A stretch of 64,000 nucleotides of DNA from Parapristionchus giblindavisi (GCA_943737045.1 CALSFV010000032.1:879001-943000); one strand, 5' to 3'. Counted from the first letter of the stretch, positions 8,516-22,977 are shown. The notes: generated by a model not told the origin, from the sequence alone. Translations and numbers: made by a program.

Positions 8516-11500
8516 AGGGGCTAGCCCAGATTCGACCAGGGAATCACTCAGAAGCAAGGGGCTAGCCCAGATTCGACCAGGTAATCACTCAGAAGCAAGG
8601 GGCTAGTCCAGATTCGATCAGGGAATCACTCAGAAGCAAGGGGCTAGCCCAGATTCGACCAGGGTATCACTCAGAAGCAAGGGGCTAGCCCAGATTCGAC
8701 CAGGGTATCACTCAGAAGCAAGGGGCTACCCCAGATTCGACCAGGGAATCACTCAGAAGCAAGGGGCTATCCCAGATTCGACCAGGGAATCACTCAGAAG
8801 CAAGGGGCTAGCCCAGATTCGACCAGGTAATCACTCAGAAGCAAGGGGCTAGTCCAGATTCGATCAGGGAATCACTCAGAAGCAAGGGGCTAGCCCAGAT
8901 TCGACCAGGGTATCACTCAGAAGCAAGGGGTTAGCCCAGATTCGACCAGGGTATCACTCAGAAGCAAGGGGCTAGCCCAGATTCGACCAGGGAATCACTC
9001 AGAAGCAAGGGGCTAGCCCAGATTCGACCAGGGAATCACTCAGAAGCAAGGGGCTAGCCCAGATTCGACCAGGGTATCACTCAGAAGCAAGGGGCTAGCC
9101 CAGATTCGACCAGGGAATCACTCAGAAGCAAGGGGCTAGCCCAGATTCGACCAGGGAATCACTCAGAAGCAAGGGGCTTGCCCAGATTCGACGAGAGAAT
9201 CACTCAGAAGCAAGGGGCTAGCCCAGATTCGACCAGGGAATCACTCAGAAGCAAGGGGCTAGCCCAGATTCGACCAGGGAATCACTCAGAAGCAAGGGGC
9301 TAGCCCAGATTCGACCAGGGTATCACTCAGAAGCAAGGGGTTAGCCCAGATTCGACCAGGGAATCACTCAGAAGAAAGGAGCTAGCCACTCAGAAGCAAG
9401 GGGCTAGCCCAAATTCGACCAGGGAATCACTCAGAAGCAAGGGGCTAGCCACTCAGAAGCAAGGGGCTAGCCCAAATTCGACCAGGGAATCACTCAGAAG
9501 CAAGGGGCTAGCCCAGATTCGACCAGGGAATAACTCAGAAGCAAGGGGCTAGCCCAGATTCGACCAGGGAATCACTCAGAAGCAAGGGGCTAGCCCAGAT
9601 TCGACCAGGGTATCACTCAGAAGCAAGGGGCTAGCCCAGATTCGACCAGGGAATCACTCAGAAGCAAGGGGCTAGCCCAGATTCGACCAGGGTATCACTC
9701 AGAAGCAAGGGGCTACCCCAGATTCGACCAGGGAATCACTCAGAAGCAAGGGGCTAGCCCAGATTCGACCAGGGAATCACTCAGAAGCAAGAGGCTAGCC
9801 CAGATTCGACCAGGGAATCACTCAGAAGCAAGGGACTAGCCCAGATTCGACCAGGGAATCACTCAGAAGCAAGGGGCTAGCCCAGATTCGACCAGGGTAT
9901 CACTCAGAAGCAAGGGGCTAGCCCAGATTCGACCAGGGAATCACTCAGAAGCAAGAGGCTAGCCCAGATTCGACCAGGGAATCACTCAGAAGCAAGGGGC
10001 TAGCCCAGATTCGACCAGGGAATCACTCAGAAGCAAGGGGCTAGCCCAGATTCGACCAGGGAATCACTCAGAAGCAAGGGGCTAGCCCAGATTCGACCAG
10101 GGTATCACTCAGAAGCAAGGGGCTAGCCCAGATTCGACCAGGAAATCACTCAGAAGCAAGGGGCTAGCCCAGATTCGACCAGGGAATCACTCAGAAGCAA
10201 GGGGCTAGCCCAGATTCGACCAGGGAATCACTAAGAAGCAAGGGGCTAGCCCAGAATCGACCAGGGAATCACTCAGAAGCAAGAGGCTAGCCCAGATTCG
10301 ACCAGGGAATCGCTCAGAAGCAAGGGGCTAGCCCAGATTCGACCAGGGAATCACTCAGAAGCAAGGGACTAGCCCAGATTCGACCAGGGTATCACTTATA
10401 AGCAAGGGGCTAGCCCAGATTCGACCAGGGAATCACTCAGAAGCAAGGGGCTAGCCCAGATTCGACCAGGGAATAACTCAGAAGCAAGGGGCTAGCCCAG
10501 ATTCGACCAGGGAATCACTCAGAAGCAAGGGGCTAGCCCAGATTCGACCAGGGTATCACTCAGAAGCAAGGGGCTAGCCCAGATTCGACCAGGGAATCAC
10601 TCAGAAGCAAGGGGCTAGCCCAGATTCGACCAGGGTATCACTCAGAAGCAAGGGGCTACCCCAGATTCGACCAGGGAATCACTCAGAAGCAAGGGGCTAG
10701 CCCAGATTCGACCAGGGAATCACTCAGAAGCAAGAGGCTAGCCCAGATTCGACCAGGGAATCACTCAGAAGCAAGGGGCTAGCCCAGATTCGACCAGGGA
10801 ATCACTCAGAAGCAAGGGGCTAGCCCAGATTCGACCAGGGTATCACTCAGAAGCAAGGGGCTAGCCCAGATTCGACCAGGGAATCACTCAGAAGCAAGAG
10901 GCTAGCCCAGATTCGACCAGGGAATCACTCAGAAGCAAGGGGCTAGCCCAGATTCGACCAGGGAATCACTCAGAAGCAAGGGGCTAGCCCAGATTCGACC
11001 AGGGAATCACTCAGAAGCAAGGGGCTAGCCCAGATTCGACCAGGGAATCACTCAGAAGCAAGGGGCTAGCCCAGATTCGACCAGGGTATCACTCAGAAGC
11101 AAGGGGCTAGCCCAGATTCGACCAGGGAATCACTCAGAAGCAAGGGGCTAGCCCAGATTCGACCAGGGAATCACTCAGAAGCAAGGGGCTAGCCCAGATT
11201 CGACCAGGGAATCACTCAGAAGCAAGGGGCTATCCCAGATTCGACCAGGGTATCACTCAGAAGCAAGGGGCTAGCCCAGATTCGACCAGGGAATCACTCA
11301 GAAGCAAGGGGCTAGCCCAGATTCGACCAGGGAATCACTCAGAAGCAAGGGGCTAGCCCAGATTCGACCAGAGAATCACTCAGAAGCAAGGGGCTAGCCC
11401 AGATTCGACCAGGGAATCACTCAGAAGCAAGGGGCTAGCCCAGATTCGACCAGGGAATCACTCAGAAGCAAGGGGCTACCCCAGATTCGACCAGGGAATC

Positions 11501-14500
11501 ATTCAGAAGCAAGAGGCTAGCCCAGATTCGACCAGGGAATCACTCAGAAGCAAGGGGCTAGCCCAGATTCGACCAGGGTATCACTCAGAAGCAAGGGGCT
11601 ACCCCAGATTCGACCAGGGAATCACTCAGAAGCAAGAGGCTAGCCCAGATTCGACCAGGGAATCGCTCAGAAGCAAGGGGCTAGCCCAGATTCGACCAGG
11701 GAATCACTCAGAAGCAAGGGGCTACCCCAGATTCGACCAGGGAATCACTCAGAAGCAAGGGGCTTGCCCAGATTCGACCAGGGAATCACTCAGAAGCAAG
11801 GGGCTAGCCCAGATTCGACCAGGGAATCACTCAGAAGCAAGGGGCTACCCCAGATTCGACCAGGGAATCATTCAGAAGCAAGAGGCTAGCCCAGATTCGA
11901 CGAGGGAATCACTCAGAAGCAAGGGGCTAGCCCAGATTCGACCAGGGTATCACTCAAAAGCAAGGGGCTACCCCAGATTCGACCAGGGAATCACTGAGAA
12001 GCAAGGGACTAGCCCAGAATCGACCAGGGAATCACTCAGAAGCAAGAGGCTAGCCCAGATTCGACCAGGGAATCGCTCAGAAGCAAGGGGCTAGCCCAGA
12101 TTCGACCAGGGAATCACTCAGAAGCAAGGGGCTAGCCCAGATTCGACCAGGGTATCACTCAGAAGCAAGGGGCTACCCCAGATTCGACCAGGGAATCACT
12201 GAGAAGCAAGGGACTAGCCCAGATTCGACCAGGGTATCACTCAGAAGCAAGGGGCTAGCCCAGATTCGACCAGGGAATCACTCAGAAGCAAGGGGCTAGC
12301 CCAGATTCGACCAGGGTATCACTTATAAGCAAGGGGCTAGCCCAGATTCGACCAGGGAATCGCTCAGAAGCAAGGGGCTAGCCCAGATTCGACCAGGGAA
12401 TCACTCAGAAGCAAGGGGCTACCCCAGATTCGACCAGGGAATCACTCAGAAGCAAGGGCTTGCAAAGATTCGACCAGGGAATCACTCAGAACCAAGGGGC
12501 TAGCCCAGATTCGACCAGGGAATCACTCAGAAGCAAGGGGCTACCCCAGATTCGACCAGGGAATCATTCAGAAGCAAGAGGCTAGCCCAGATTCGACCAG
12601 GGAATCACTCAGAAGCAAGAGGCTAGCCCAGATTCGACCAGGGTATCACTCAGAAGCAAGGGGCTACCCCAGATTCGACCAGGGAATCACTGAGAAGCAA
12701 GGGACTAGCCCAGAATCGACCAGGGAATCACTCAGAAGCAAGAGGCTAGCCCAGATTCGACCAGTGAATCACTCAGAAGCAAGGGGCTAGCCCAGATTCG
12801 ACCAGGGAATCACTAAGAAGCAAGGGGCTACCCCAGATTCGACCAGGGAATCACTCAGAAGCAAGGGGCTAGCCCAGAATCGACCAGGGAATCACTCAGA
12901 AGCAAGAGGCTAGCCCAGATTCGACCAGGGAATCGCTCAGAAGCAAGGGGCTAGCCCAGAATCGACCAGGGAATCACTCAGAAGCAAGAGGCTAGCCCAG
13001 ATTCGACCAGGGAATCGCTCAGAAGCAAGGGGCTAGCCCAGATTCGACCAGGGAATCGCTCAGAAGCAAGGGGCTAGCCCAGATTCGACCAGGGAATCAC
13101 TCAGAAGCAAGGGGCTACCCCAGATTCGACCAGGGAATCACTCAGAAGCAAGGGGCTTGCCCAGATTCGACCAGGGAATCACTCAGAAGCAAGGGGCTAG
13201 CCCAGATTCGACCAGGGAATCACTCAGAAGCAAGGGGCTAGCCCAGATTCGACCAGGGAATCACTCAGAAGCAAGGGGCTAGCCCAGATTCGACCAGGGA
13301 ATCACTCAGAAGCAAGGGGCTAGCCCAGATTCGACCAGGGAATCACTCAGAAGCAAGGGGCTAGCCCAGAATCGACCAGGGAATCACTCAGAAGCAAGGG
13401 GCTAGCCCAGATTCGACCAGGGAATCACTAAGAAGCAAGGGGCTACCCCAGATTCGACCAGGGAATCACTCAGAAGCAAGGGGCTAGCCCAGAATCGACC
13501 AGGGAATCACTCAGAAGCAAGAGGCTAGCCCAGATTCGACCAGGGAATCGCTCAGAAGCAAGGGGCTAGCCCAGATTCGACCAGGGAATCACTCAGAAGC
13601 AAGGGGCTAGCCCAGATTCGACCAGGGAATCACTCAGAAGCAAGGGGCTAGCCCAGATTCGACCAGAGAATCACTCAGAAGCAAGGGGCTAGCCCAGATT
13701 CGACCAGGGAATCACTCAGAAGCAAGGGGCTAGCCCAGATTCGACCAGAGAATCACTCAGAAGCAAGGGGCTAGCCCAGATTCGACCAGGGAATCACTCA
13801 GAAGCAAGGGGCTAGCCCAGATTCGACCAGGGAATCACTCAGAAGCAAGGGGCTACCCCAGATTCGACCAGGGAATCACTCAGAAGCAAGGGGCTAGCCC
13901 AGATTCGACCAGGGAATCACTCAGAAGCAAGGGGCTAGCCCAGATTCGACCAGGGAATCACTCAGAAGCAAGGGGCTACCCCAGATTCGACCAGGGAATC
14001 ATTCAGAAGCAAGAGGCTAGCCCAGATTCGACCAGGGAATCACTCAGAAGCAAGGGGCTAGCCCAGATTCGACCAGGGTATCACTCAGAAGCAAGGGGCT
14101 ACCCCAGATTCGACCAGGGAATCACTCAGAAGCAAGAGGCTAGCCCAGATTCGACCAGGGAATCGCTCAGAAGCAAGGGACTAGCCCAGATTCGACCAGG
14201 GAATCACTCAGAAGCAAGGGGCTACCCCAGATTCGACCAGGGAATCACTCAGAAGCAAGGGGCTTGCCCAGATTCGACCAGGGAATCACTCAGAAGCAAG
14301 GGGCTAGCCCAGATTCGACCAGGGAATCACTCAGAAGCAAGGGGCTACCCCAGATTCGACCAGGGAATCATTCAGAAGCAAGAGGCTAGCCCAGATTCGA
14401 CCAGGGAATCACTCAGAAGCAAGAGGCTAGCCCAGATTCGACCAGGGAATCGCTCAGAAGCAAGGGGCTACCCCAGATTCGACCAGGGAATCACTCAGAA

Positions 14501-17500
14501 GCAAGGGGCTAGCCCAGAATCGACCAGGGAATCACTCAGAAGCAAGAGGCTAGCCCAGATTCGACCAGGGAATCGCTCAGAAGCAAGGGGCTAGCCCAGA
14601 TTCGACCAGGGAATCACTCAGAAGCAAGGGGCTAGCCCAGATTCGACCAGGGAATCACTCAGAAGCAAGGGGCTAGCCCAGATTCGACCAGGGAATCACT
14701 CAGAAGCAAGGGGCTAGCCCAGAATCGACCAGGGAATCACTCAGAAGCAAGGGGCTAGCCCAGATTCGACCAGGGAATCACTAAGAAGCAAGGGGCTACC
14801 CCAGATTCGACCAGGGAATCACTCAGAAGCAAGGGGCTAGCCCAGAATCGACCAGGGAATCACTCAGAAGCAAGAGGCTAGCCCAGATTCGACCAGGGAA
14901 TCGCTCAGAAGCAAGGGGCTAGCCCAGATTCGACCAGGGAATCACTCAGAAGCAAGGGGCTAGCCCAGATTCGACCAGGAAATCACTCAGAAGCAAGGGG
15001 CTAGCCCAGATTCGACCAGGGAATCACTCAGAAGCAAGGGGCTAGCCCAGATTCGACCAGGGAATCACTCAGAAGCAAGGGGCTAGCCCAGATTCGACCA
15101 GGGAATCACTCAGAAGCAAGGGGCTAGCCCAGAATCGACCAGGGAATCACTCAGAAGCAAGGGGCTAGCCCAGATTCGACCAGGGAATCACTAAGAAGCA
15201 AGGGGCTACCCCAGATTCGACCAGGGAATCACTCAGAAGCAAGGGGCTAGCCCAGAATCGACCAGGGAATCACTCAGAAGCAAGAGGCTAGCCCAGATTC
15301 GACCAGGGAATCGCTCAGAAGCAAGGGGCTAGCCCAGATTCGACCAGGGAATCACTCAGAAGCAAGGGGCTAGCCCAGATTCGACCAGGGAATCACTCAG
15401 AAGCAAGGGGCTAGCCCAGATTCGACCAGAGAATCACTCAGAAGCAAGGGGCTAGCCCAGATTCGACCAGGGAATCACTCAGAAGCAAGGGGCTAGCCCA
15501 GATTCGACCAGAGAATCATTCAGAAGCAAGGGGCTAGCCCAGATTCGACCAGGGAATCACTCAGAAGCAAGGGGCTAGCCCAGATTCGACCAGGGAATCA
15601 CTCAGAAGCAAGGGGCTACCCCAGATTCGACCAGGGAATCACTCAGAAGCAAGGGGCTAGCCCAGATTCGACCAGGGAATCACTCAGAAGCAAGGGGCTA
15701 GCCCAGATTCGACCAGGGAATCACTCAGAAGCAAGGGGCTACCCCAGATTCGACCAGGGAATCATTCAGAAGCAAGAGGCTAGCCCAGATTCGACCAGGG
15801 AATCACTCAGAAGCAAGGGGCTAGCCCAGATTCGACCAGGGTATCACTCAGAAGCAAGGGGCTACCCCAGATTCGACCAGGGAATCACTCAGAAGCAAGA
15901 GGCTAGCCCAGATTCGACCAGGGAATCGCTCAGAAGCAAGGGGCTAGCCCAGATTCGACCAGGGAATCACTCAGAAGCAAGGGGCTACCCCAGATTCGAC
16001 CAGGGAATCACTCAGAAGCAAGGGGCTTGCCCAGATTCGACCAGGGAATCACTCAGAAGCAAGGGGCTAGCCCAGATTCGACCAGGGAATCACTCAGAAG
16101 CAAGGGGCTACCCCAGATTCGACCAGGGAATCATTCAGAAGCAAGAGGCTAGCCCAGATTCGACCAGGGAATCACTCAGAAGCAAGAGGCTAGCCCAGAT
16201 TCGACCAGGGAATCGCTCAGAAGCAAGGGGCTACCCCAGATTCGACCAGGGAATCACTCAGAAGCAAGGGGCTAGCCCAGAATCGACCAGGGAATCACTC
16301 AGAAGCAAGAGGCTAGCCCAGATTCGACCAGGGAATCGCTCAGAAGCAAGGGGCTAGCCCAGATTCGACCAGGGAATCACTCAGAAGCAAGGGGCTAGCC
16401 CAGATTCGACCAGGGAATCACTCAGAAGCAAGGGGCTAGCCCAGATTCGACCAGAGAATCACTCAGAAGCAAGGGGCTAGCCCAGATTCGACCAGGGAAT
16501 CACTCAGAAGCAAGGGGCTAGCCCAGATTCGACCAGGGAATCACTCAGAAGCAAGGGGCTACCCCAGATTCGACCAGGGAATCATTCAGAAGCAAGAGGC
16601 TAGCCCAGATTCGACCAGGGAATCACTCAGAAGCAAGGGGCTAGCCCAGATTCGACCAGGGTATCACTCAGAAGCAAGGGGCTACCCCAGATTCGACCAG
16701 GGAATCACTCAGAAGCAAGAGGCTAGCCCAGATTCGACCAGGGAATCGCTCAGAAGCAAGGGGCTAGCCCAGATTCGACCAGGGAATCACTCAGAAGCAA
16801 GGGGCTAGCCCAGATTCGACCAGGGAATCACTCAGAAGCAAGGGGCTACCCCAGAATCGACCAGGGAATCATTCAGAAGCAAGAGGCTAGCCCAGATTCG
16901 ACCAGGGAATCACTCAGAAGCAAGGGGCTACCCCAGATTCGACCAGGGAATCACTGAGAAGCAAGGGACTAGCCCAGAATCGACCAGGGAATCACTCAGA
17001 AGCAAGAGGCTAGCCCAGATTCGACCAGGGTATCACTTATAAGCAAGGGGCTAGCCCAGATTCGACCAGGGAATCGCTCAGAAGCAAGAGGCTAGCCCAG
17101 ATTCGACCAGGGAATCGCTCAGAAGCAAGGAGCTAGCCCAGATTCGACCAGGGAATCACTCAGAAGCAAGGGGCTTGCCCAGATTCGACCAGGGAATCAC
17201 TCAGAAGCAAGGGGCTAGCCCAGATTCGACCAGGGAATCACTCAGAAGCAAGGGGCTACCCCAGATTCGACCATCGAATCACTCAGAAGCAAGGGGCTTG
17301 CCCAGATTCGACCAGGGAATCACTCAGAAGCAAGGGGCTACCCCAGATTCGACCAGGGAATCATTCAGAAGCAAGAGGCTAGCCCAGATTCGACCAGGGA
17401 ATCACTCAGAAGCAAGGGGCTAGCCCAGATTCGACCAGAGAATCACTCAAAAGCAAGGGGCTAGCCCAGATTCGACCAGGGAATCACTCAGAAGCAAGGG

Positions 17501-20500
17501 GCTAGCCCAGATTCGACCAGGGAATCACTCAGAAGCAAGGGGCTACCCCAGATTCGACCAGGGAATCACTCAGAAGCAAGGGGCTAGCCCAGATTCGACC
17601 AGGGAATCACTCAGAAGCAAGGGGCTAGCCCAGATTCGACCAGGGAATCACTCAGAAGCAAGGGGCTAGCCCAGATTCGACCAGGGTATCACTCAGAAGC
17701 AAGGGGCTACCCCAGATTCGACCAGGGAATCACTCAGAAGCAAGAGGCTAGCCCAGATTCGACCAGGGTATCACTCAGAAGCAAGGGGCTACCCCAGATT
17801 CGACCAGGGAATCATTCAGAAGCAAGAGGCTAGCCCAGATTCGACCAGGGAATCACTCAGAAGCAAGGGGCTAGCCCAGATTCGACCAGGGTATCACTCA
17901 GAAGCAAGGGGCTACCCCAGATTCGACCAGGGAATCACTCAGAAGCAAGAGGCTAGCCCAGATTCGACCAGGGAATCGCTCAGAAGCAAGGGGCTAGCCC
18001 AGATTCGACCAGGGAATCACTCAGAAGCAAGGGGCTACCCCAGATTCGACCAGGGAATCACTCAGAAGCAAGGGGCTTGCCCAGATTCGACCAGGGAATC
18101 ACTCAGAAGCAAGGGGCTAGCCCAGATTCGACCAGGGAATCACTCAGAAGCAAGGGGCTACCCCAGATTCGACCAGGGAATCATTCAGAAGCAAGAGGCT
18201 AGCCCAGATTCGACCAGGGAATCACTCAGAAGCAAGAGGCTAGCCCAGATTCGACCAGGGAATCGCTCAGAAGCAAGGGGCTACCCCAGATTCGACCAGG
18301 GAATCACTCAGAAGCAAGGGGCTAGCCCAGAATCGACCAGGGAATCACTCAGAAGCAAGAGGCTAGCCCAGATTCGACCAGGGAATCGCTCAGAAGCAAG
18401 GGGCTAGCCCAGATTCGACCAGGGAATCACTCAGAAGCAAGGGGCTAGCCCAGATTCGACCAGGGAATCACTCAGAAGCAAGGGGCTAGCCCAGATTCGA
18501 CCAGAGAATCACTCAGAAGCAAGGGGCTAGCCCAGATTCGACCAGGGAATCACTCAGAAGCAAGGGGCTAGCCCAGATTCGACCAGGGAATCACTCAGAA
18601 GCAAGGGGCTACCCCAGATTCGACCAGGGAATCATTCAGAAGCAAGAGGCTAGCCCAGATTCGACCAGGGAATCACTCAGAAGCAAGGGGCTAGCCCAGA
18701 TTCGACCAGGGTATCACTCAGAAGCAAGGGGCTAGCCCAGATTCGACCAGGGTATCACTCAGAAGCAAGGGGCTTGCCCAGATTCGACCAGGGAATCACT
18801 CAGAAGCAAGGGGCTAGCCCAGATTCGACCAGGGAATCACTCAGAAGCAAGGGGCTACCCCAGATTCGACCAGGGAATCACTCAGAAGCAAGGGGCTTGC
18901 CCAGATTCGACCAGGGAATCACTCAGAAGCAAGGGGCTAGCCCAGATTCGACCAGGGAATCACTCAGAAGCAAGGGGCTACCCCAGATTCGACCAGGGAA
19001 TCATTCAGAAGCAAGAGGCTAGCCCAGATTCGACCAGGGAATCACTCAGAAGCAAGGGGCTAGCCCAGATTCGACCAGGGTATCACTCAGAAGCAAGGGG
19101 CTACCCCAGATTCGACCAGGGAATCACTGAGAAGCAAGGGACTAGCCCAGAATCGACCAGGGAATCACTCAGAAGCAAGAGGCTAGCCCAGATTCGACCA
19201 GGGAATCGCTCAGTAGCAAGGGGCTAGCCCAGATTCGACCAGGGAATCACTCAGAAGCAAGGGGCTTGCCCAGATTCGACCAGGGAATCACTCAGAAGCA
19301 AGGGGCTAGCCCAGATTCGACCAGGGAATCACTCAGAAGCAAGAGGCTAGCCCAGATTCGACCAGTGAATCACTCAGAAGCAAGGGGCTAGCCCAGATTC
19401 GACCAGGGAATCACTAAGAAGCAAGGGGCTACCCCAGATTCGACCAGGGAATCACTCAGAAGCAAGGGGCTAGCCCAGATTCGACCAGGGAATCACTCAG
19501 AAGCAAGGGGCTACCCCAGATTCGACCAGGGAATCATTCAGAAGCAAGAGGCTAGCCCAGATTCGACCAGGGAATCACTCAGAAGCAAGGGGCTAGCCCA
19601 GATTCGACCAGGGTATCACTCAGAAGCAAGGGGCTAGCCCAGATTCGACCAGGGTATCACTCAGAAGCAAGGGGCTTGCCCAGATTCGACCAGGGAATCA
19701 CTCAGAAGCAAGGGGCTAGCCCAGATTCGACCAGGGAATCACTCAGAAGCAAGGGGCTACCCCAGATTCGACCAGGGAATCACTCAGAAGCAAGGGGCTT
19801 GCCCAGATTCGACCAGGGAATCACTCAGAAGCAAGGGGCTAGCCCAGATTCGACCAGGGAATCACTCAGAAGCAAGGGGCTACCCCAGATTCGACCAGGG
19901 AATCATTCAGAAGCAAGAGGCTAGCCCAGATTCGACCAGGGAATCACTCAGAAGCAAGGGGCTAGCCCAGATTCGACCAGGGTATCACTCAGAAGCAAGG
20001 GGCTACCCCAGATTCGACCAGGGAATCACTGAGAAGCAAGGGACTAGCCCAGAATCGACCAGGGAATCACTCAGAAGCAAGAGGCTAGCCCAGATTCGAC
20101 CAGGGAATCGCTCAGTAGCAAGGGGCTAGCCCAGATTCGACCAGGGAATCACTCAGAAGCAAGGGGCTTGCCCAGATTCGACCAGGGAATCACTCAGAAG
20201 CAAGGGGCTAGCCCAGATTCGACCAGGGAATCACTCAGAAGCAAGAGGCTAGCCCAGATTCGACCAGTGAATCACTCAGAAGCAAGGGGCTAGCCCAGAT
20301 TCGACCAGGGAATCACTAAGAAGCAAGGGGCTACCCCAGATTCGACCAGGGAATCACTCAGAAGCAAGGGGCTAGCCCAGAATCGACCAGGGAATCACTC
20401 AGAAGCAAGAGGCTAGCCCAGATTCGACCAGGGAATCGCTCAGAAGCAAGGGGCTAGCCCAGATTCGACCAGTTAATCACTCAGAAGCAAGGGGCTAGCC

Positions 20501-22715
20501 CAGATTCGACCAGGGTATCACTTATAAGCAAGGGGCTAGCCCAGATTCGACCAGGGAATCACTCAGAAGCAAGGGGCTAGCCCAGATTCGACCAGGGTAT
20601 CACTCAGAAGCAAGGGGCTACCCCAGATTCGACCAGGGAATCACTCAGAAGCAAGGGGCTAGCCCAGAATCGACCAGGGAATCACTCAGAAGCAAGAGGC
20701 TAGCCCAGATTCGACCAGGGAATCGCTCAGAAGCAAGGGGCTAGCCCAGATTCGACCAGGGAATCACTCAGAAGCAAGGGGCTACCCCAGATTCGACCAG
20801 GGAATCACTCAGAAGCAAGGGGCTAGCCCAGATTCGACCAGGGAATCACTCAGAAGCAAGGGGCTTGCCCAGATTCGACGAGAGAATCACTCAGAAGCAA
20901 GGGGCTAGCCCAGATTCGACCAGGGAATCACTCAGAAGCAAGGGGCTACCCCAGATTCGACCAGGGAATCATTCAGAAGCAAGAGGCTAGCCCAGATTCG
21001 ACCAGGGAATCACTCAGAAGCAAGGGGCTAGCCCAGATTCGACCAGGGAATCACTGAGAAGCAAGGGACTAGCCCAGAATCGACCAGGGAATCACTCAGA
21101 AGCAAGAGGCTAGCCCAGATTCGACCAGGGAATCACTCAGAAGCAAGGGGCTACCCCAGATTCGACCAGGGAATCACTCAGAAGCAAGGGGCTTGCCCAG
21201 ATTCGACCAGGGAATCACTCAGAAGCAAGGGGCTAGCCCAGATTCGACCAGGGAATCACTCAGAAGCAAGGGGCTACCCCAGATTCGACCAGGGAATCAC
21301 TCAGAAGCAAGGGGCTTGCCCAGATTCGACCAGGGAATCACTCAGAAGCAAGGGGCTAGCCCAGATTCGACCAGGGAATCACTCAGAAGCAAGAGGCTAG
21401 CCCAGATTCGACCAGTGAATCACTCAGAAGCAAGGGGCTAGCCCAGATTCGACCAGGGAATCACTAAGAAGCAAGGGGCTACCCCAGATTCGACCAGGGA
21501 ATCACTCAGAAGCAAGGGGCTAGCCCAGAATCGACCAGGGAATCACTCAGAAGCAAGAGGCTAGCCCAGATTCGACCAGGGAATCGCTCAGAAGCAAGGG
21601 GCTAGCCCAGATTCGACCAGTTAATCACTCAGAAGCAAGGGGCTAGCCCAGATTCGACCAGGGTATCACTTATAAGCAAGGGGCTAGCCCAGATTCGACC
21701 AGGGAATCACTCAGAAGCAAGGGGCTAGCCCAGATTCGACCAGGGTATCACTCAGAAGCAAGGGGCTACCCCAGATTCGACCAGGGAATCACTCAGAAGC
21801 AAGGGGCTAGCCCAGAATCGACCAGGGAATCACTCAGAAGCAAGAGGCTAGCCCAGATTCGACCAGGGAATCGCTCAGAAGCAAGGGGCTAGCCCAGATT
21901 CGACCAGGGAATCACTCAGAAGCAAGGGGCTACCCAAGATTCGACCAGGGAATCACTCAGAAGCAAGGGGCTTGCCCAGATTCGACCAGGGAATCACTCA
22001 GAAGCAAGGGGCTAGCCCAGATTCGACCAGGGAATCACTCAGAAGCAAGGGGCTAGCCCAGATTCGACCAGGGTATCACTCAGAAGCAAGGGGTTAGCCC
22101 AGATTCGACCAGGGAATCACTCAGAAGCAAGGAGCTAGCCACTCAGAAGCAAGGGGCTAGCCCAAATTCGACCAGGGAATCACTCAGAAGCAAGGGGCTA
22201 GCCACTCAGAAGCAAGGGGCTAGCCCAAATTCGACCAGGGAATCACTCAGAAGCAAGGGGCTAGCCCAGATTCGACCAGGGAATCACTCAGAAGCAAGGG
22301 GCTACCCCAGATTCGACCAGGGAATCACTCAGAAGCAAGGGGCTAGCCCAGATTCGACCAGGGAATCACTCAGAAGCAAGGGGCTAGCCCAGATTCGACC
22401 AGGGAATCACTCAGAAGCAAGGGGCTACCCCAGATTCGACCAGGGAATCATTCAGAAGCAAGAGGCTAGCCCAGATTCGACCAGGGAATCACTCAGAAGC
22501 AAGGGGCTAGCCCAGATTCGACCAGGGTATCACTCAGAAGCAAGGGGCTACCCCAGATTCGACCAGGGAATCACTGAGAAGCAAGGGACTAGCCCAGAAT
22601 CGACCAGGGAATCACTCAGAAGCAAGAGGCTAGCCCAGATTCGACCAGGGAATCGCTCAGAAGCAAGGGGCTAGCCCAGATTCGACCAGGGAATCACTCA
22701 GAAGCAAGGGGCTAC
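8516..22715. repeat. 41-bp satellite array, left part
   Basis: About 14.2 kb of head-to-tail 41-bp monomers (roughly 346). The consensus starts ggggctagcccagattcgac and ends with agaagcaa. Recurrent variants are ctacccc or cttgccc for ctagccc, gggtatcac or gggaatcgc for gggaatcac, cattcag for cactcag, cacttata, cagaatcg and agaggctag. Short 22-bp monomers occur in pairs (near 9380/9440 and 22138/22201). Variants recur in fixed order, showing higher-order repeats; for example, two cacttata monomers at 20522 and 21670 are 1148 bp (28 x 41) apart. The 10-bp palindrome gggctagccc lies in most monomers. No coding function: 41 is not a multiple of 3, so the TAG in ctagccc closes every frame within three monomers unless mutated. 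Confidence 0.97.
22710..22715. repeat. Left target-site duplication, GGCTAC
   Basis: These six bases precede the Polinton end and recur directly after its other end at 41445-41450. Removing the element and one copy restores a normal satellite monomer (ggggctacccc variant). A 6-bp duplication is the hallmark of Polinton integrase. Confidence 0.95.
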
Positions 22716-22726
22716 AGTAGTATAGT

Positions 22727-22923
22727 GCGCTTTGGAGACTAGTTTGCACTTAGTTTGCACCTAAGATCAAAGGACGCCGACATCATAATTTGATTGACAG
22801 GTGACAGGTACACATGTTAACACATGTTAACACATGTTAACAAGTACATCTGTCAATCAAATTATGATGTCGGCATCCTTTGATTTTGGGTGCAAACTAA
22901 GTACAAAGTAGTCTCCAAGGCGC
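22727..22923. repeat. Terminal palindrome with triple TGTTAACA core
   Basis: Bases 22727-22800 pair with 22850-22923 as an imperfect inverted repeat of 74 bp (paired coordinates sum to 45650). The 49-bp spacer contains three tandem copies of a 10-bp unit with the palindrome TGTTAACA. The same structure is at 41237-41433 in the other TIR. It could form a cruciform or hairpin near the element terminus. A role in replication priming, terminal recognition or telomere-like resolution is possible but not shown. Confidence 0.85.
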
Positions 22924-22977
22924 AAAGTAAAAAACGAAAGTAGTAAACAAGTAATAAAGTACAAATTAATAAAGTAC

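Noticed and set aside
17175..21441. 82-residue open frames in the satellite (four on the plus strand, with 41-residue internal repeats)
   Set aside because: They exist only where monomer variants remove the TAG of ctagccc; 41 is not divisible by 3 and there is no start, promoter or codon signal.
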